Source: Cryobacterium tepidiphilum (GTDB lineage Bacteria > Actinomycetota > Actinomycetes > Actinomycetales > Microbacteriaceae). Taken from it: a DNA stretch of 55,408 bases. The translations under genes were made by a program, and so were the position numbers. Under the pieces are notes generated by a model. That model had not been told where the DNA came from. It was given only the letters and a program-made list of their open reading frames with translations, and ran no database searches. Where the stretch lies: positions 1-55,408 of the forward strand of contig NZ_RDSR01000022.1 of NCBI RefSeq assembly GCF_003716325.1, read 5' to 3'. This document shows positions 20,188 to 31,812 of the stretch, piece after piece (positions within the stretch are counted from its first letter, which is position 1; each line of letters starts with the position of its first letter).

Positions 20188-21087
20188 GTGGATGCTGAAG
20201 ACTACCGGGCCGGATTCGTGTCGTTCGTTGGGCGGCCGAACGTCGGCAAGTCCACGCTCACCAACGCCCTCGTCGGGGAGAAGGTGGCCATCACCTCCTC
20301 CAAGCCGCAGACCACGCGGCGCGCCATCCGTGGGATCGTGCACCAGAAGAACGGCCAGCTGATCCTCGTCGACACCCCTGGCATCCACCGGCCCCGCACC
20401 CTGCTCGGTGAGCGCCTGAACAGCCTGGTGCAGTCCACGCTCGGCGACGTCGACGTCATCGGGCTGTGCATCCCCGCGAACGAGCCGATCGGCCCCGGCG
20501 ACCGGTTCATCAACGAGCAGCTCGACGCCTTCCCCCGCGCGAAGAAGGTCGCCATCGTCACGAAGATCGACGCCGCCGCCAAGACCACCGTCGCCGCCCA
20601 GCTGCTCGCCGTCTCGCAGCTGCGCGACTGGGAGGCGATCGTGCCGATCTCGTCGACCAGCAGCATCCAGCTCGACACCCTCACCGGCGAACTGCTCCGC
20701 CTGCTGCCGCCCTCCGACGCGCCGCTGTACCCGGCCGACGCCGTCACCGACGAAAGCCTGGAGAGCCGCATCAGCGAGTACATCCGCGAGGCGGCGCTCG
20801 AGGGCGTGAGCGAGGAACTCCCGCACTCCATCGCGGTCACCATCGACGACATCATCGAGCGCGACGACCAGGACCTCGTCGAGATCTACGCCAACCTTTT
20901 CGTGGAGCGCGACAGCCAGAAGGGCATCATCATCGGCAAGTCCGGCAGCCGGCTGAAGGACGTTGGCATGCGCGCCCGCAAGCAGATCGAGCCGCTGGTT
21001 GGCACGAAGGTGTTCCTGTCGCTCCGGGTGAAGGTCGCCAAGGAATGGCAGCGCGACGCCAAGGCGCTCGGCCGCCTCGGCTTCTGA
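20188..21087 (+). CDS. era: GTPase Era
   Basis: Era is a GTPase for 30S assembly that binds the 3' end of 16S rRNA. The 299-residue product has G1 GRPNVGKST, switch segment KPQTTRRAIRG, G3 DTPG, G4 TKID, and a C-terminal KH domain with GIIIGKSGSRLKDVG. The GTG at 20188 was chosen because GAGGGAG stands nine bases before it. An in-frame ATG at 20170 would overlap the upstream gene and lacks such a site. It closes the ybeY-CBS-era run. Confidence 0.96.
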   Translation: MDAEDYRAGFVSFVGRPNVGKSTLTNALVGEKVAITSSKPQTTRRAIRGIVHQKNGQLILVDTPGIHRPRTLLGERLNSLVQSTLGDVDVIGLCIPANEPIGPGDRFINEQLDAFPRAKKVAIVTKIDAAAKTTVAAQLLAVSQLRDWEAIVPISSTSSIQLDTLTGELLRLLPPSDAPLYPADAVTDESLESRISEYIREAALEGVSEELPHSIAVTIDDIIERDDQDLVEIYANLFVERDSQKGIIIGKSGSRLKDVGMRARKQIEPLVGTKVFLSLRVKVAKEWQRDAKALGRLGF

Positions 21088-21094
21088 TCCGCGG

Positions 21095-22852
21095 ATGAGG
21101 CAGCCCGGCCTGCTGGCGCGCCCCCTGTTCGAACCGACGCTCGCCGTCGTCTTCCTCGCCGTCTGCGCGATCGCGGCGCTGCTCCCCGGCGGCCGCATCG
21201 ACCCCGGCAGCGCCCTCATGCTCGCGGTGGCGATCGCCAGCAGCAGGCTGAGTCCCGGGGGAGCCGTGACAGCGGGCTGGTTCGCCGTGGTTCTCCACGT
21301 GGTGGCACTCGTGCGCGGCGGGGAGCCGGCGCTCTGGGGGCTCGTCGTCGCAGGCACGGTCGCCGTCTTCGGCACGGCGGCCCATGGAACCACCGCGGTG
21401 CGCAGCTGGGGGCTCGCGGTCGTCGTCGTGCTCTCCGGCACCACGGCGCTGCTCGGCATCCGCTCGGTGTTCCTGGCCGTCGGGGCGGGCCTGGCGACCC
21501 CGTCCGCGCTCATTCTGTTCACCATTGTGTATGTCGGCGTCGGCGCGGTGTGCGGGGCGCTCCTCACCGCCGGCTGGATCGTCGGCCTCACGCTGCGCCG
21601 CCGGGCCGACCGGACCGCGCGTCGCGGCCCGGTCGAGACCTGGCTGATGCAAGCGGACCCCGTCGCATCCGCTGATGTCGCCCGGCGCCGCCATCGGCTC
21701 ACCGTGGACGCCATCGTCGCCGTGATGTTCTTCGTCGTCGGCACCGTCGCGGGCACGCCCGCGTCGGTGGTCGGGTTCGGCGTGCTGGTGCTGTTCACGG
21801 CGGCCGTCGCCCTGCGCCGGGAAGCGCCGCCGGCCGCGCTCGGCCTGGCATGGCCCGCCGCCCTCCTGCAGATGGCCTCCGGCGCCGGCCCCGGTTTCGT
21901 GGACATCGCCGTGCTCGCCGTGCTGTTCGCGACGTCGGCTTACGGCGACCGGGTCACGCGGCTCGCCGGCCTTGCCTCGGTCGCAGTGGGGTCGCTCACG
22001 GCGGCCGGGTACCTCTTTCTGCAGGCGCACCGGGGAGCGCCGATCACCGCCGCGACCTGGGCATCGCTCGCGACCCTGCTCGTGGGCTGCGTGGCCGTGC
22101 TCGGGCTCGCCTGGACGCTCGGCCTGCTGCTGCGCACCTGGCGCACCGCCCGGGACAGCCGCCGCGAGGGGCTCCGCGCGCTCGAGGAGCACCGGCAGGC
22201 GCAACGCGCCGTGGTCGTCGAGCAGGAACGCAGCCGCATCGCCCGCGACATGCACGACGTGGTCGCGCACTCCCTCGCTGTCGTGATCGCGCAGGCCGAC
22301 GGGGCCCGGTACGCCCGGGCAACGGATGCCGCCGCCGTCGACTCCGCGCTCGTCACCATCTCGGCGACCGCGCGCGCCGCCCTCGCCGACGTGCGCGTGC
22401 TGCTCGCCCAGCTGCGGCAGGACGACACCGTGGGGCCGCAGCCGACGCTTGCCGATCTCCCCCCGCTGGCCGCGCAGATGCGCGCGGCGGGCCTCGCGCT
22501 CAGCTGGTCGGAGACGGGCGAGCCGCTGCCGCTGGGCTCCGGCGCACAGCTCGCCGTCTACCGCATCATCCAGGAGGCGCTCACCAACGCGCTGCGGCAC
22601 GGCGCGCCGGGCGGCGAGGTGCGCGTGGCGCTCGGCTGGACCGGCGCCGACCTCGCCGTGTCGATCGAGAACGCCCTCGACCCCGGCCGGGACGCGGCCG
22701 GCGGCGACGTGGGGCACGGGCTGCCCGGGATGCGGGAGCGCGCCGTCCTGGCCGGCGGCACACTCAACGCCGAGGCGGACGGGGACCGGTTCCGGGTGCG
22801 CGTGGCCGTCCCCGCCACGCCCGCCGCGGCATCCGCCCGGGAGACGGCATGA
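21095..22852 (+). CDS. Two-component sensor histidine kinase (NarL-associated type)
   Basis: The 585-residue protein has a long hydrophobic N-terminal half (about residues 15-350) with roughly ten predicted segments in two clusters separated by a cytoplasmic loop. A short coiled linker, a HisKA_3 dimerisation domain and a HATPase domain follow. The phospho-acceptor is His387 in RDMHDVVAHSL. The N-box segment is IIQEALTNALRHG, and the G-box is GHGLPGMRERAVLAGG. No extracellular sensor domain stands out, so sensing within the membrane is likely. It is coupled by ATGA to its response regulator and lies upstream of an ABC exporter that it may control. Confidence 0.93.
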   Translation: MRQPGLLARPLFEPTLAVVFLAVCAIAALLPGGRIDPGSALMLAVAIASSRLSPGGAVTAGWFAVVLHVVALVRGGEPALWGLVVAGTVAVFGTAAHGTTAVRSWGLAVVVVLSGTTALLGIRSVFLAVGAGLATPSALILFTIVYVGVGAVCGALLTAGWIVGLTLRRRADRTARRGPVETWLMQADPVASADVARRRHRLTVDAIVAVMFFVVGTVAGTPASVVGFGVLVLFTAAVALRREAPPAALGLAWPAALLQMASGAGPGFVDIAVLAVLFATSAYGDRVTRLAGLASVAVGSLTAAGYLFLQAHRGAPITAATWASLATLLVGCVAVLGLAWTLGLLLRTWRTARDSRREGLRALEEHRQAQRAVVVEQERSRIARDMHDVVAHSLAVVIAQADGARYARATDAAAVDSALVTISATARAALADVRVLLAQLRQDDTVGPQPTLADLPPLAAQMRAAGLALSWSETGEPLPLGSGAQLAVYRIIQEALTNALRHGAPGGEVRVALGWTGADLAVSIENALDPGRDAAGGDVGHGLPGMRERAVLAGGTLNAEADGDRFRVRVAVPATPAAASARETA

Positions 22853-23514
22853 CCGCGCGCATCCGCGTCGCCCTCGTCGACGACCAGGCCCTGTTCCGGG
22901 CTGGCATCCGCATGCTGGTCGGCTCGCAGCCCGACCTCGAGTTCGCGGGCGAGGCGGGCAACGGCCAGGACGCCGTGGCTCTGGCGACCGCAGCACGGCC
23001 CGACGTCATCCTCATGGACATCCGGATGCCCGTGAAAGACGGCATCCAGGCCACCGCCGAGATCATCGCGGCTGCCGAGGCCGGCGGCTCCACCCCGCCG
23101 CGGATCCTCGTGCTCACGACGTTCGACCTCGACGAGGCGGCCGCGCGGGCCATCCGGGCCGGGGCCAGCGGTTTCGTGCTGAAAGACGCCGACCCCGAGT
23201 TCCTGCTCGCCGCCATCCGCACCGTGCACGCCGGCACCGCCGTCATCGCGGCATCGGCCACCCGCGACCTGCTGCAGCAGTTCCGCGCGCGGGAGCCCGT
23301 CGCGGAGCCCGCGGCCTTCGCGCAGCTCACGGTGCGGGAGCGCGACATCTTCCGGCTCGCCGCCCGTGGGCTCAGCAACGCCGAGATCGCGACGGGCGCG
23401 TTCCTGTCCGAGGCCACCGTGAAGACCCACATCAGCCGCATCCTCGCCAAGCTGGCGTTGCGCGACCGCGTGCAGCTCGTCGTCTTCGCCTTCGAGCATC
23501 GCCTCACCGACTAG
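22849..23514 (+). CDS. NarL/LuxR-family response regulator
   Basis: The 221-residue regulator has a receiver domain with acidic pair Asp11-Asp12, phospho-acceptor Asp57 (LMDIRMP) and Lys in VLKDAD. Its C-terminal LuxR helix-turn-helix (LTVRERDIFRLAARGLSNAEIA) spans about residues 150-210. It should be phosphorylated by the kinase encoded just upstream. A likely target is the ABC operon 79 bp downstream, which has its own promoter and two direct repeats in front of it. Confidence 0.94.
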   Translation: MTARIRVALVDDQALFRAGIRMLVGSQPDLEFAGEAGNGQDAVALATAARPDVILMDIRMPVKDGIQATAEIIAAAEAGGSTPPRILVLTTFDLDEAAARAIRAGASGFVLKDADPEFLLAAIRTVHAGTAVIAASATRDLLQQFRAREPVAEPAAFAQLTVRERDIFRLAARGLSNAEIATGAFLSEATVKTHISRILAKLALRDRVQLVVFAFEHRLTD

Positions 23515-23527
23515 AGAAGTCATCCTT

Positions 23528-23585
23528 GCGACGGATGCGCGTCAGCAGGGCGACGGATGCCGCGGTGCGCGCCCGTCCCTAGCGT
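23528..23585 (+). promoter_or_regulatory. Promoter of the FtsX-type ABC operon with two direct repeats
   Basis: The -10 box TAGCGT at 23580-23585 lies seven bases before the ATG at 23593. Two copies of GCGACGGATGC begin at 23528 and 23550, 22 bp apart or about two helical turns, covering the -50 and -30 regions. They could be sites for the neighbouring response regulator. CGGATGC is, however, common throughout the window. Confidence 0.4.
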
Positions 23586-23592
23586 GGAAGGC

Positions 23593-24354
23593 ATGCAGAA
23601 CTCTCCCTCCGCCCTCGGCCTCGTCGCCCGGGTCACGCACCTCACCAAGTCCTACGGCACGGCCGGCAACCGCGTCACCGCCCTCGATGACGTGTCCGTC
23701 GGCATCCGTCGCGGCGAATTCACGGCCATCATGGGGCCGTCCGGCTCCGGCAAGTCGACGCTCATGCACGTCATGGCCGGCCTCGACAGCCCCACCAGCG
23801 GCGGCGCCTGGCTGGGAGACACCGAGGTGTCCTCCCTCGGGGATGCGGCACTGACCGTGTTGCGCCGTCGCCGGGTGGGTTTCGTCTTCCAGTCGTTCAA
23901 CCTGGTGCCCACGCTCGACGTGTCCGGCAACATCCTGCTGCCCTTCGAGCTCGACGGCCGCCGGCCTGACGCCTCGGAGAAGGCTTGGATCGACGAGCTG
24001 ATCCAGTCGCTCGGCCTCGCCCCGCGACTCACCCACCGGCCGCACGAGCTCTCCGGCGGCCAGCAGCAGCGCGTCGCCATCGCCCGCGCCCTGGCCACCC
24101 GGCCCGACCTCGTCTTCGCCGACGAGCCCACCGGCAACCTCGACTCCCGCAGCGGCCGGGAGGTGCTCGGCCTGCTCGCCGCGGCCTGCGCCGACTACGG
24201 GCAGAGCATCGCCATGGTGACGCACGACCCCATCGCCGCCAGCCACGCCGACCGCATCATCTTCCTGGCCGACGGCCGCATCGTCGAGGAGCGCGGCCGC
24301 TCCAGCGCCGAGGAGATCTCCGCCATCATGCTGGGCATGGAGCAGCCGGCATGA
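23593..24354 (+). CDS. ABC transporter ATP-binding protein (MacB/LolD-like)
   Basis: This 253-residue ATPase has Walker [11 protein letters not shown]-loop [17 protein letters not shown], signature LSGGQQQR, Walker [14 protein letters not shown] and an H-loop MVTHDP. The FNL and TGNLDS segments are typical of ATPases that serve FtsX-like permeases rather than importers. The ATG at 23593 was chosen because the box TAGCGT precedes it by seven bases. A frame-extending ATG at 23557 would lie upstream of that promoter. It overlaps the permease gene by ATGA. Confidence 0.93.
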   Translation: MQNSPSALGLVARVTHLTKSYGTAGNRVTALDDVSVGIRRGEFTAIMGPSGSGKSTLMHVMAGLDSPTSGGAWLGDTEVSSLGDAALTVLRRRRVGFVFQSFNLVPTLDVSGNILLPFELDGRRPDASEKAWIDELIQSLGLAPRLTHRPHELSGGQQQRVAIARALATRPDLVFADEPTGNLDSRSGREVLGLLAAACADYGQSIAMVTHDPIAASHADRIIFLADGRIVEERGRSSAEEISAIMLGMEQPA

Positions 24355-25760
24355 GCGCGCCCAGGCGGCTCATGGCCGGGGGCCGGGAGCACCGCTCCAG
24401 CATCCTCGTCGCAGCGCTCAGCTCGGCGTTCGGCGTCGTGCTGCTTCAGGTGACCGACGCCCTTGCCACCATGATCGGCGCGGATGACGTTTCCGGGCAC
24501 GGGAGCGTCGCCATGGCGCTCGCGATCGTGGCGTTCGTCTTCATCGCCATCGCCGTGTATGTCGGGGCCATCGTCACCGCGAACACGTTCGCCACCATCA
24601 TCGCCGGCCGCACCCGCACCATCGCCCTGCTCCGGCTGGTCGGCGCGAGTTCCCGCACCCTGCGCCGCGCGGTGGCGGGCGAAGGCTTCCGCGTGGGCAT
24701 CGTGGGCGCTGCCGCCGGCGCCCTGATCGGCACCGGCGTCTCGTTCACCGTGCTCCGCATCAGCGTCGCGCGCGACCTCATCCCCGACCTCGACTACGCG
24801 CTCGTCACCCCGGTCGTCGCCGCACCCATCGTCATCGTCGTGCTCTCCACGTGGCTCGCGTCGTGGGTGGGCTCCCACCGGGTGCTGAACGTGCAACCCA
24901 TCCAGGCGCTTGGCGCGGCGCAGGAGCTCTCCTACGACGAGGCGCGGCACCGGCCGGTGCGGAACGCGCTCGCCCTCTGCCTGGCGGCACTCGGCCTGGC
25001 CTTCCTGGCCGGGGGAGTCGCGGTGGGACTCGTGAGCGCCGTCGGCGTGCTCATCGGCCTCATCGGCGGTCTACTGTCGTTCACGGGCCTCATCCTCGGC
25101 GCCCACCGGGTCATGCCGCCCGTGCTGCGGCTCGCGGCGCGCCTCACGCCGCGGAGCGCCGCGTCGAGACTCGCCGCGGCGAACGCCCTCCGATACCCGG
25201 AGCGGTCGTCGCGGGCCACGATCGGCCTCGTCATCGGCGTGACCCTCATCACCATGTTCGCCGTCGCCGGCCAGAGCTACCAGGACATGATGCACCGCGC
25301 GCAGGAGGCGCAGCCCGAGCTCTACCAGGGCGTCGACCAGGTCGTCGCGGTGACGGTCGCCATCTTCTCCGTGCTGATCGGCTTCAGCGCCCTCATCGCC
25401 GCGGTGGGCATGGTCAACAACCTCGCGCTCAGCGTGCTGCAGCGCACCCGGGAGCTCGGCCTGCTGCGCGCCCTCGGCTTCACGGCGACGCAGGTGCGGC
25501 AGATGATCCTCGCCGAGAGCGCCCAGATGACCATCGCGGCCGTCGGCCTCGGCCTGGTGCTCGGCGTGTTCTACGGATGGGCCGGAGCCCAGTCCTTGCT
25601 CGGCTGGCAGGACGGCGTCGGGCTGATCTGGCCCTCCGTGCCGTGGCTGCTCGTCGTGGCCTGTGTGGTCGGGGCCGCCGCGCTCACCCTCGTCGCCTCG
25701 GTGTCGCCCGCCCGCCGGGCCACCACCGTGTCGCCGATCGTGGCCCTCGCCGCCGACTGA
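24351..25760 (+). CDS. FtsX-like ABC transporter permease
   Basis: The 469-residue membrane protein has the two-FtsX-domain layout: one domain near residues 50-170 and one near 340-465, each with three to four segments. The motifs RTRTIALLRLVGAS and QRTRELGLLRALGFT are the coupling helices that contact the ATPase. The segment between the domains adds two further membrane helices. The family acts as an exporter or mechanotransmitter, for example for lipoproteins, peptides or antibiotics. The substrate is unknown. Translational overlap with the ATPase and the adjacent two-component system suggest an envelope-stress or antimicrobial-response module. Confidence 0.92.
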   Translation: MSAPRRLMAGGREHRSSILVAALSSAFGVVLLQVTDALATMIGADDVSGHGSVAMALAIVAFVFIAIAVYVGAIVTANTFATIIAGRTRTIALLRLVGASSRTLRRAVAGEGFRVGIVGAAAGALIGTGVSFTVLRISVARDLIPDLDYALVTPVVAAPIVIVVLSTWLASWVGSHRVLNVQPIQALGAAQELSYDEARHRPVRNALALCLAALGLAFLAGGVAVGLVSAVGVLIGLIGGLLSFTGLILGAHRVMPPVLRLAARLTPRSAASRLAAANALRYPERSSRATIGLVIGVTLITMFAVAGQSYQDMMHRAQEAQPELYQGVDQVVAVTVAIFSVLIGFSALIAAVGMVNNLALSVLQRTRELGLLRALGFTATQVRQMILAESAQMTIAAVGLGLVLGVFYGWAGAQSLLGWQDGVGLIWPSVPWLLVVACVVGAAALTLVASVSPARRATTVSPIVALAAD

Positions 25761-25922
25761 GCCCACCGCGTCCGCCCGCGGCCCCCGCACCGCCGCCCGC
25801 CCCCTATCCGCCCCACCACACCCGAAGTCAGGAGCGGAGGTGTGTCGCGGCCGCCGGCCCCGCGGAAACACGGGGCCCGGTTTTCGACACGCCGGGTGCA
25901 GTCCTGAAAACGGGCGGACACG

Positions 25923-25961
25923 ACGGATGCCGGTGCGCGCGACGCGAGCACCGGCATCCGT
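25923..25961. terminator. Perfect 14-bp hairpin downstream of the ABC permease
   Basis: ACGGATGCCGGTGC (25923-25936) and GCACCGGCATCCGT (25948-25961) enclose eleven bases. No T-run follows, so its role as a terminator for the ABC operon is uncertain. The 240-bp gap from 25761 otherwise holds only a shorter CCCCG/CGGGG hairpin and the leuA promoter. Confidence 0.45.
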
Positions 25962-25991
25962 TGGCCGGCAGCAGCACAGGCGAAACGGTGT

Positions 25992-25997
25992 TACCCT
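25992..25997 (+). promoter_or_regulatory. -10 box of the leuA leader promoter
   Basis: TACCCT is followed by six bases and a GTG that opens a short Leu-rich reading frame. The transcript would therefore begin at the leader-peptide start codon. Confidence 0.55.
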
Positions 25998-26018
25998 GAT
26001 TCTGTGTTGTACGGTGTG

Positions 26019-28737
<2,719 letters not shown>

Positions 28738-28784
28738 TGGTGATTCCTCTCCTCGCCTCATTCAACCGGATTCCGGACCGCGCA

Positions 28785-28793
28785 TGGGAGAAT
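28785..28793 (+). promoter_or_regulatory. Extended -10 (TGGGAGAAT) upstream of recO
   Basis: TGGGAGAAT ends six bases before the GTG start of recO, giving leaderless spacing. It matches the elements before lepA and dusB. Confidence 0.5.
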
Positions 28794-28799
28794 GGCGGG

Positions 28800-29522
28800 G
28801 TGCCTGTCTACCGTGATGAAGCCGTCGTGCTCCGCACCCACAAACTGGGTGAGGCCGACCGCATCGTCACCATGCTGACCCGGCAGCACGGCAAGGTGCG
28901 CGCCGTCGCCAAGGGCGTGCGGCGCACGGCGTCGAAGTTCGGGGCGCGCCTGGAACCGTTCATGGTCGCCGATGTGCAGCTGTACGAGGGCCGCAGCCTC
29001 GACATCATCACGCAGGCCGAGTCGCTCGGCTCCTACGGCGCCCAGATCACCGCCGACTACCCCAGCTACACCGCGGCGAGCGCCATGGTAGAGACGGCCG
29101 ACAAGCTCACCGAGGCGGAGGGGTCGCTGCAGCAGTACCTGCTGCTCGTCGGCGGCCTGCGCTCGCTCTCTCGGCGGGAGCACGGCCCGAGCCTCACGCT
29201 GGACTCCTACCTGCTGCGGGCGCTGTCGATGGCCGGCTGGGCGCCGAGCTTCCAGGACTGCGCCCGCTGCGGCGCGGCCGGCACCTACTCCGCCGTCGTG
29301 GTGCAACTCGGCGGCGTGGTCTGCGACGACTGCGCGCCCCCCGGCACGCCGCGGCTCACCCCGGAGACGATCGCGCTCCTCGGCGCGCTGCTCTCCGGCG
29401 ACTGGGCCTCCGCCGGCGCGGCCTCCGAACGCACCCGGGCCCAGGCCACGGGAATCGTCGCCGCCTACACGCAGTGGCACCTTGAGCGGGGACTGCGTTC
29501 CCTGGAACACGTGAGCCGATGA
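28800..29522 (+). CDS. recO: DNA repair protein RecO
   Basis: RecO, with RecR and RecF, loads RecA on SSB-coated gaps. The 240-residue product starts with an OB fold ([33 protein letters not shown]). A helical domain follows, with a Cys4 zinc site near residues 158-180 (CARCG...CDDC). The GTG at 28800 was chosen because family members start here and a -10 element stands six bases upstream. The stop overlaps the uppS ATG (ATGA). The recO-uppS pair is standard in Actinobacteria. Confidence 0.95.
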   Translation: MPVYRDEAVVLRTHKLGEADRIVTMLTRQHGKVRAVAKGVRRTASKFGARLEPFMVADVQLYEGRSLDIITQAESLGSYGAQITADYPSYTAASAMVETADKLTEAEGSLQQYLLLVGGLRSLSRREHGPSLTLDSYLLRALSMAGWAPSFQDCARCGAAGTYSAVVVQLGGVVCDDCAPPGTPRLTPETIALLGALLSGDWASAGAASERTRAQATGIVAAYTQWHLERGLRSLEHVSR

Positions 29523-30364
29523 TCCGCCGGCAGCCGGCACCGGGGCATCCGGGCGACACGACCCCGCTCACCCACCCCGACGCCGTGCCGTTCAAGCCGC
29601 TCGACTGGACCGGCCTCTACCCGCCGGCCATCCCGGCCAAGGCCGTGCCCGAGCACGTCGCCGTCGTCATGGACGGCAACGGCCGCTGGGCCAACGGCCG
29701 CGGCCTCACCCGAATCGAGGGGCACAAGGCCGGCGAGGCGGCCCTGCTCGACGTCGTCGCGGGCGCCATCCAGATCGGCGTCAAGCACCTCTCCGTCTAC
29801 GCGTTCTCCACCGAGAACTGGAAGCGCTCACCCGAGGAGGTGCGCTTCCTCATGGGCTTCAACCGGGAGGTGCTGCACCGCCGCCGGGACCAACTGAACG
29901 CTTGGGGCGTGCGGGTGCGGTGGGCCGGGCGAAAGCCGAGGTTGTGGGCATCCGTTGTCAACGAACTGCAGTTCGCCGAACGACTGACCGCCGGCAACGA
30001 CGTGCTCACCCTCACCATGTGCGTCAATTACGGGGGCCGCACCGAGATCACGGATGCCGTGCGCCAGCTGGCCGAGGACGTCGCCGCCGGCAGGCTGAAG
30101 CCGAGCGGCATCACCGAGAAGGCCATCGCACGCCACCTCTACACCGCGGGGCTGCCCGACGTCGACCTGTTCGTGCGGAGCTCGGGGGAGCAGCGCACCA
30201 GCAACTTCCTGCTCTGGCAGAGCGCGTACGCGGAGATGGTGTTCCTCGACACGCTCTGGCCGGACTTCAGCCGCGTGGACCTCTGGCGCGCCATCGAGCT
30301 GTACGCCTCCCGCAACCGCCGCTACGGCGGCGCCGTAGACGCCCCCGCCCCGCAGAACCCGTGA
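29519..30364 (+). CDS. uppS: Isoprenyl transferase (undecaprenyl/polyprenyl diphosphate synthase)
   Basis: This cis-prenyltransferase makes the long-chain carrier lipid for peptidoglycan and wall glycans. The 281-residue product has an N-terminal extension of about 45 residues common in Actinobacteria. The catalytic [11 protein letters not shown], the RIEGHKAGE segment, and C-terminal [17 protein letters not shown] and FLDTLWPDF follow. All are hallmarks of the family. Chain length (C50 or C55) cannot be told. It is coupled to recO and followed immediately by a 60-bp palindrome that begins within the stop codon region. Confidence 0.96.
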   Translation: MIRRQPAPGHPGDTTPLTHPDAVPFKPLDWTGLYPPAIPAKAVPEHVAVVMDGNGRWANGRGLTRIEGHKAGEAALLDVVAGAIQIGVKHLSVYAFSTENWKRSPEEVRFLMGFNREVLHRRRDQLNAWGVRVRWAGRKPRLWASVVNELQFAERLTAGNDVLTLTMCVNYGGRTEITDAVRQLAEDVAAGRLKPSGITEKAIARHLYTAGLPDVDLFVRSSGEQRTSNFLLWQSAYAEMVFLDTLWPDFSRVDLWRAIELYASRNRRYGGAVDAPAPQNP

Positions 30365-30420
30365 GGGGTCACCTTTACCTAGTGCCCGAGGCATCCAACT
30401 AGGTAAACGTGACCCCTCAC
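30361..30420. repeat. 60-bp near-perfect palindrome after uppS
   Basis: Arms of 23 bp (30361-30383 and 30398-30420) pair with a single mismatch around a 14-base loop. The left arm begins one base before the uppS TGA. No T-run follows. It may end uppS transcription or be a dispersed palindromic element. Confidence 0.85.
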
Positions 30421-30468
30421 GGAGGAATGACCGGGAATAGGGGTGCGGCGGCCCGGGTTGGGGTCAGG

Positions 30469-31146
30469 GTGAGCGAAACCATCAAGGTAGACATCTGGTC
30501 CGACGTGCAGTGCCCGTGGTGCTACATCGGCAAACGCACGTTCGAAGCGGGCGCGGCGCAGTTCGGCGGCGACGTCGAGGTCGAGTACCACAGCTTCGAG
30601 CTCGCCCCCGATACCCCGGTCGACTTCGACGGCACCCCGGTCGACTACCTCAGCCGCCGCAAGGGTCTCCCGGCCGAGCAGGTGCACCAGATGCTCGACC
30701 ATGTCACCGGCATCGCCAAGAACGTCGGCCTCGACTACGACTTCGACTCCGTGCACCAGACCAACACGGTCAAGGCGCACGAACTGCTGCACTACGCGAA
30801 GGCGCACGGCCGCCAGCTCGAGATGAAGGAACGCCTGCTCAAGGCCTACTTCGTCGACGGGGCGCACGTCGGCCGCATCGACGACCTCGCGGACCTCGCC
30901 GCGGAGGTGGGCTTCGACCGGAGCGACGTCGTGCGCGCCCTCACCGAGAACGAGTACCTCGCCGACGTGAAAGCCGACGCCGCCCTCGCCGCCGAGTACG
31001 GCATCCAGGGTGTACCGTTCTTCGTCATCGACGGAAAATACGGCGTCTCCGGAGCACAGGAGGCCGCCACCTTCGCCCAGGTGCTCGAGCAGGTCGCTGC
31101 CGAGCGCACCACAGCCACCACCGAATCACAGGAGCAGAACGCATGA
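30469..31146 (+). CDS. DsbA/FrnE-family thiol oxidoreductase
   Basis: The 225-residue thioredoxin-fold protein has the active site CPWC inside SDVQCPWCYIGKRTF near its N-terminus. The helical insert and cis-Pro segment GIQGVPFFVIDGKYGVSGAQ near the C-terminus are typical of FrnE-like enzymes. There is no signal peptide, so it should act in the cytoplasm, as FrnE of Deinococcus does in oxidative stress. The GTG at 30469 is the preferred start; an in-frame ATG at 30427 directly after GGAGGA is an alternative. The stop overlaps the start of a 42-residue Cys-rich protein, suggesting a functional pair. Confidence 0.88.
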   Translation: MSETIKVDIWSDVQCPWCYIGKRTFEAGAAQFGGDVEVEYHSFELAPDTPVDFDGTPVDYLSRRKGLPAEQVHQMLDHVTGIAKNVGLDYDFDSVHQTNTVKAHELLHYAKAHGRQLEMKERLLKAYFVDGAHVGRIDDLADLAAEVGFDRSDVVRALTENEYLADVKADAALAAEYGIQGVPFFVIDGKYGVSGAQEAATFAQVLEQVAAERTTATTESQEQNA

Positions 31147-31271
31147 GCGAGACCACGACCACCGCAACGGATGCCGCCCCCGCCGCCGACGGACGCGCCA
31201 TCCTCGAGATGGTCGGCCAGCCCGCCGAGACGACCGGCGGATGCTGCGGCGGCGCCTGCTGCGCCGTCTGA
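31143..31271 (+). CDS. Small Cys-rich protein (CC-x3-CC tail)
   Basis: This 42-residue product begins MSETTTTATDAAPAADG and ends GGCCGGACCAV. Four of its last nine residues are Cys in two pairs separated by Gly-Gly-Ala. The middle (GRAILEMVGQPAETT) is a short amphipathic stretch. The ATG overlaps the stop of the FrnE-like gene (ATGA), which strongly supports translation. I do not recognise the family. The layout suggests a redox partner, a metal-binding peptide or a modified peptide substrate of the oxidoreductase; none of these is shown. Confidence 0.72.
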   Translation: MSETTTTATDAAPAADGRAILEMVGQPAETTGGCCGGACCAV

Positions 31272-31300
31272 GCCCTACCGCGTCGCCGGTTCGGGGCGCG

Positions 31301-31795
31301 CTACTCGGGGTCGCTGATGTCGGCGACCGTGGCCTCGAACGCGGCGATGAGCGCGTCCGCGTCGACGAAAGCGCTGTAGCCGTGGTCACCGGCGCCCATC
31401 GACACCTCCCGGCCCACGATGGAGGCGTCGGCGAACACCGGCCACGCCGTGCTGCTGCCGAACGGCGTGATCGTGCCGCGGGCGTAGCCGGTCGCCTCCA
31501 GCGCGTGCGACGCGTCGGGCAGCGAGAGCTTGTTGACCCCGACGAGCGCCCGGAGCTTCGCCCAGGAGATCTTGCGGCCGCCGGGGACCAGGGCGAACAG
31601 GTAGTCGCCGTCGTGGCGCTTGACAACCAGGGTCTTCACGATGTCGCCGGGCCGGATACCCATCAGCTCGGCCGCCTCGTGCAGGCTCCGGGCGGCCGGG
31701 CGCTGCACGATCCGCACCTGAACGCCGCGTGAAGCCGCATCCCTCAACACCCGGGCTGTGCCATCGGATTCTCCACCCTGCGCTGCCTCGTTCAC
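31301..31795 (-). CDS. YbaK/EbsC-family aminoacyl-tRNA deacylase
   Basis: This 164-residue protein has the YbaK fold signature, with conserved Lys in GGRKISWAKLRALVG. The segments VVKRHDGDYLFALVPG, GYARGTITPFGS and VFADASIVGREVSMGAGDHG are also present. Relatives hydrolyse mischarged Cys- or Ala-tRNA(Pro). The GTG at 31795 was chosen as the first start giving the family-length protein; the frame is open further upstream through the dusB start. It is divergent from dusB with a 34-bp gap. Confidence 0.88.
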   Translation of the reverse strand: MNEAAQGGESDGTARVLRDAASRGVQVRIVQRPAARSLHEAAELMGIRPGDIVKTLVVKRHDGDYLFALVPGGRKISWAKLRALVGVNKLSLPDASHALEATGYARGTITPFGSSTAWPVFADASIVGREVSMGAGDHGYSAFVDADALIAAFEATVADISDPE

Positions 31796-31812
31796 GACCC
31801 GCCCCGGCTTTC

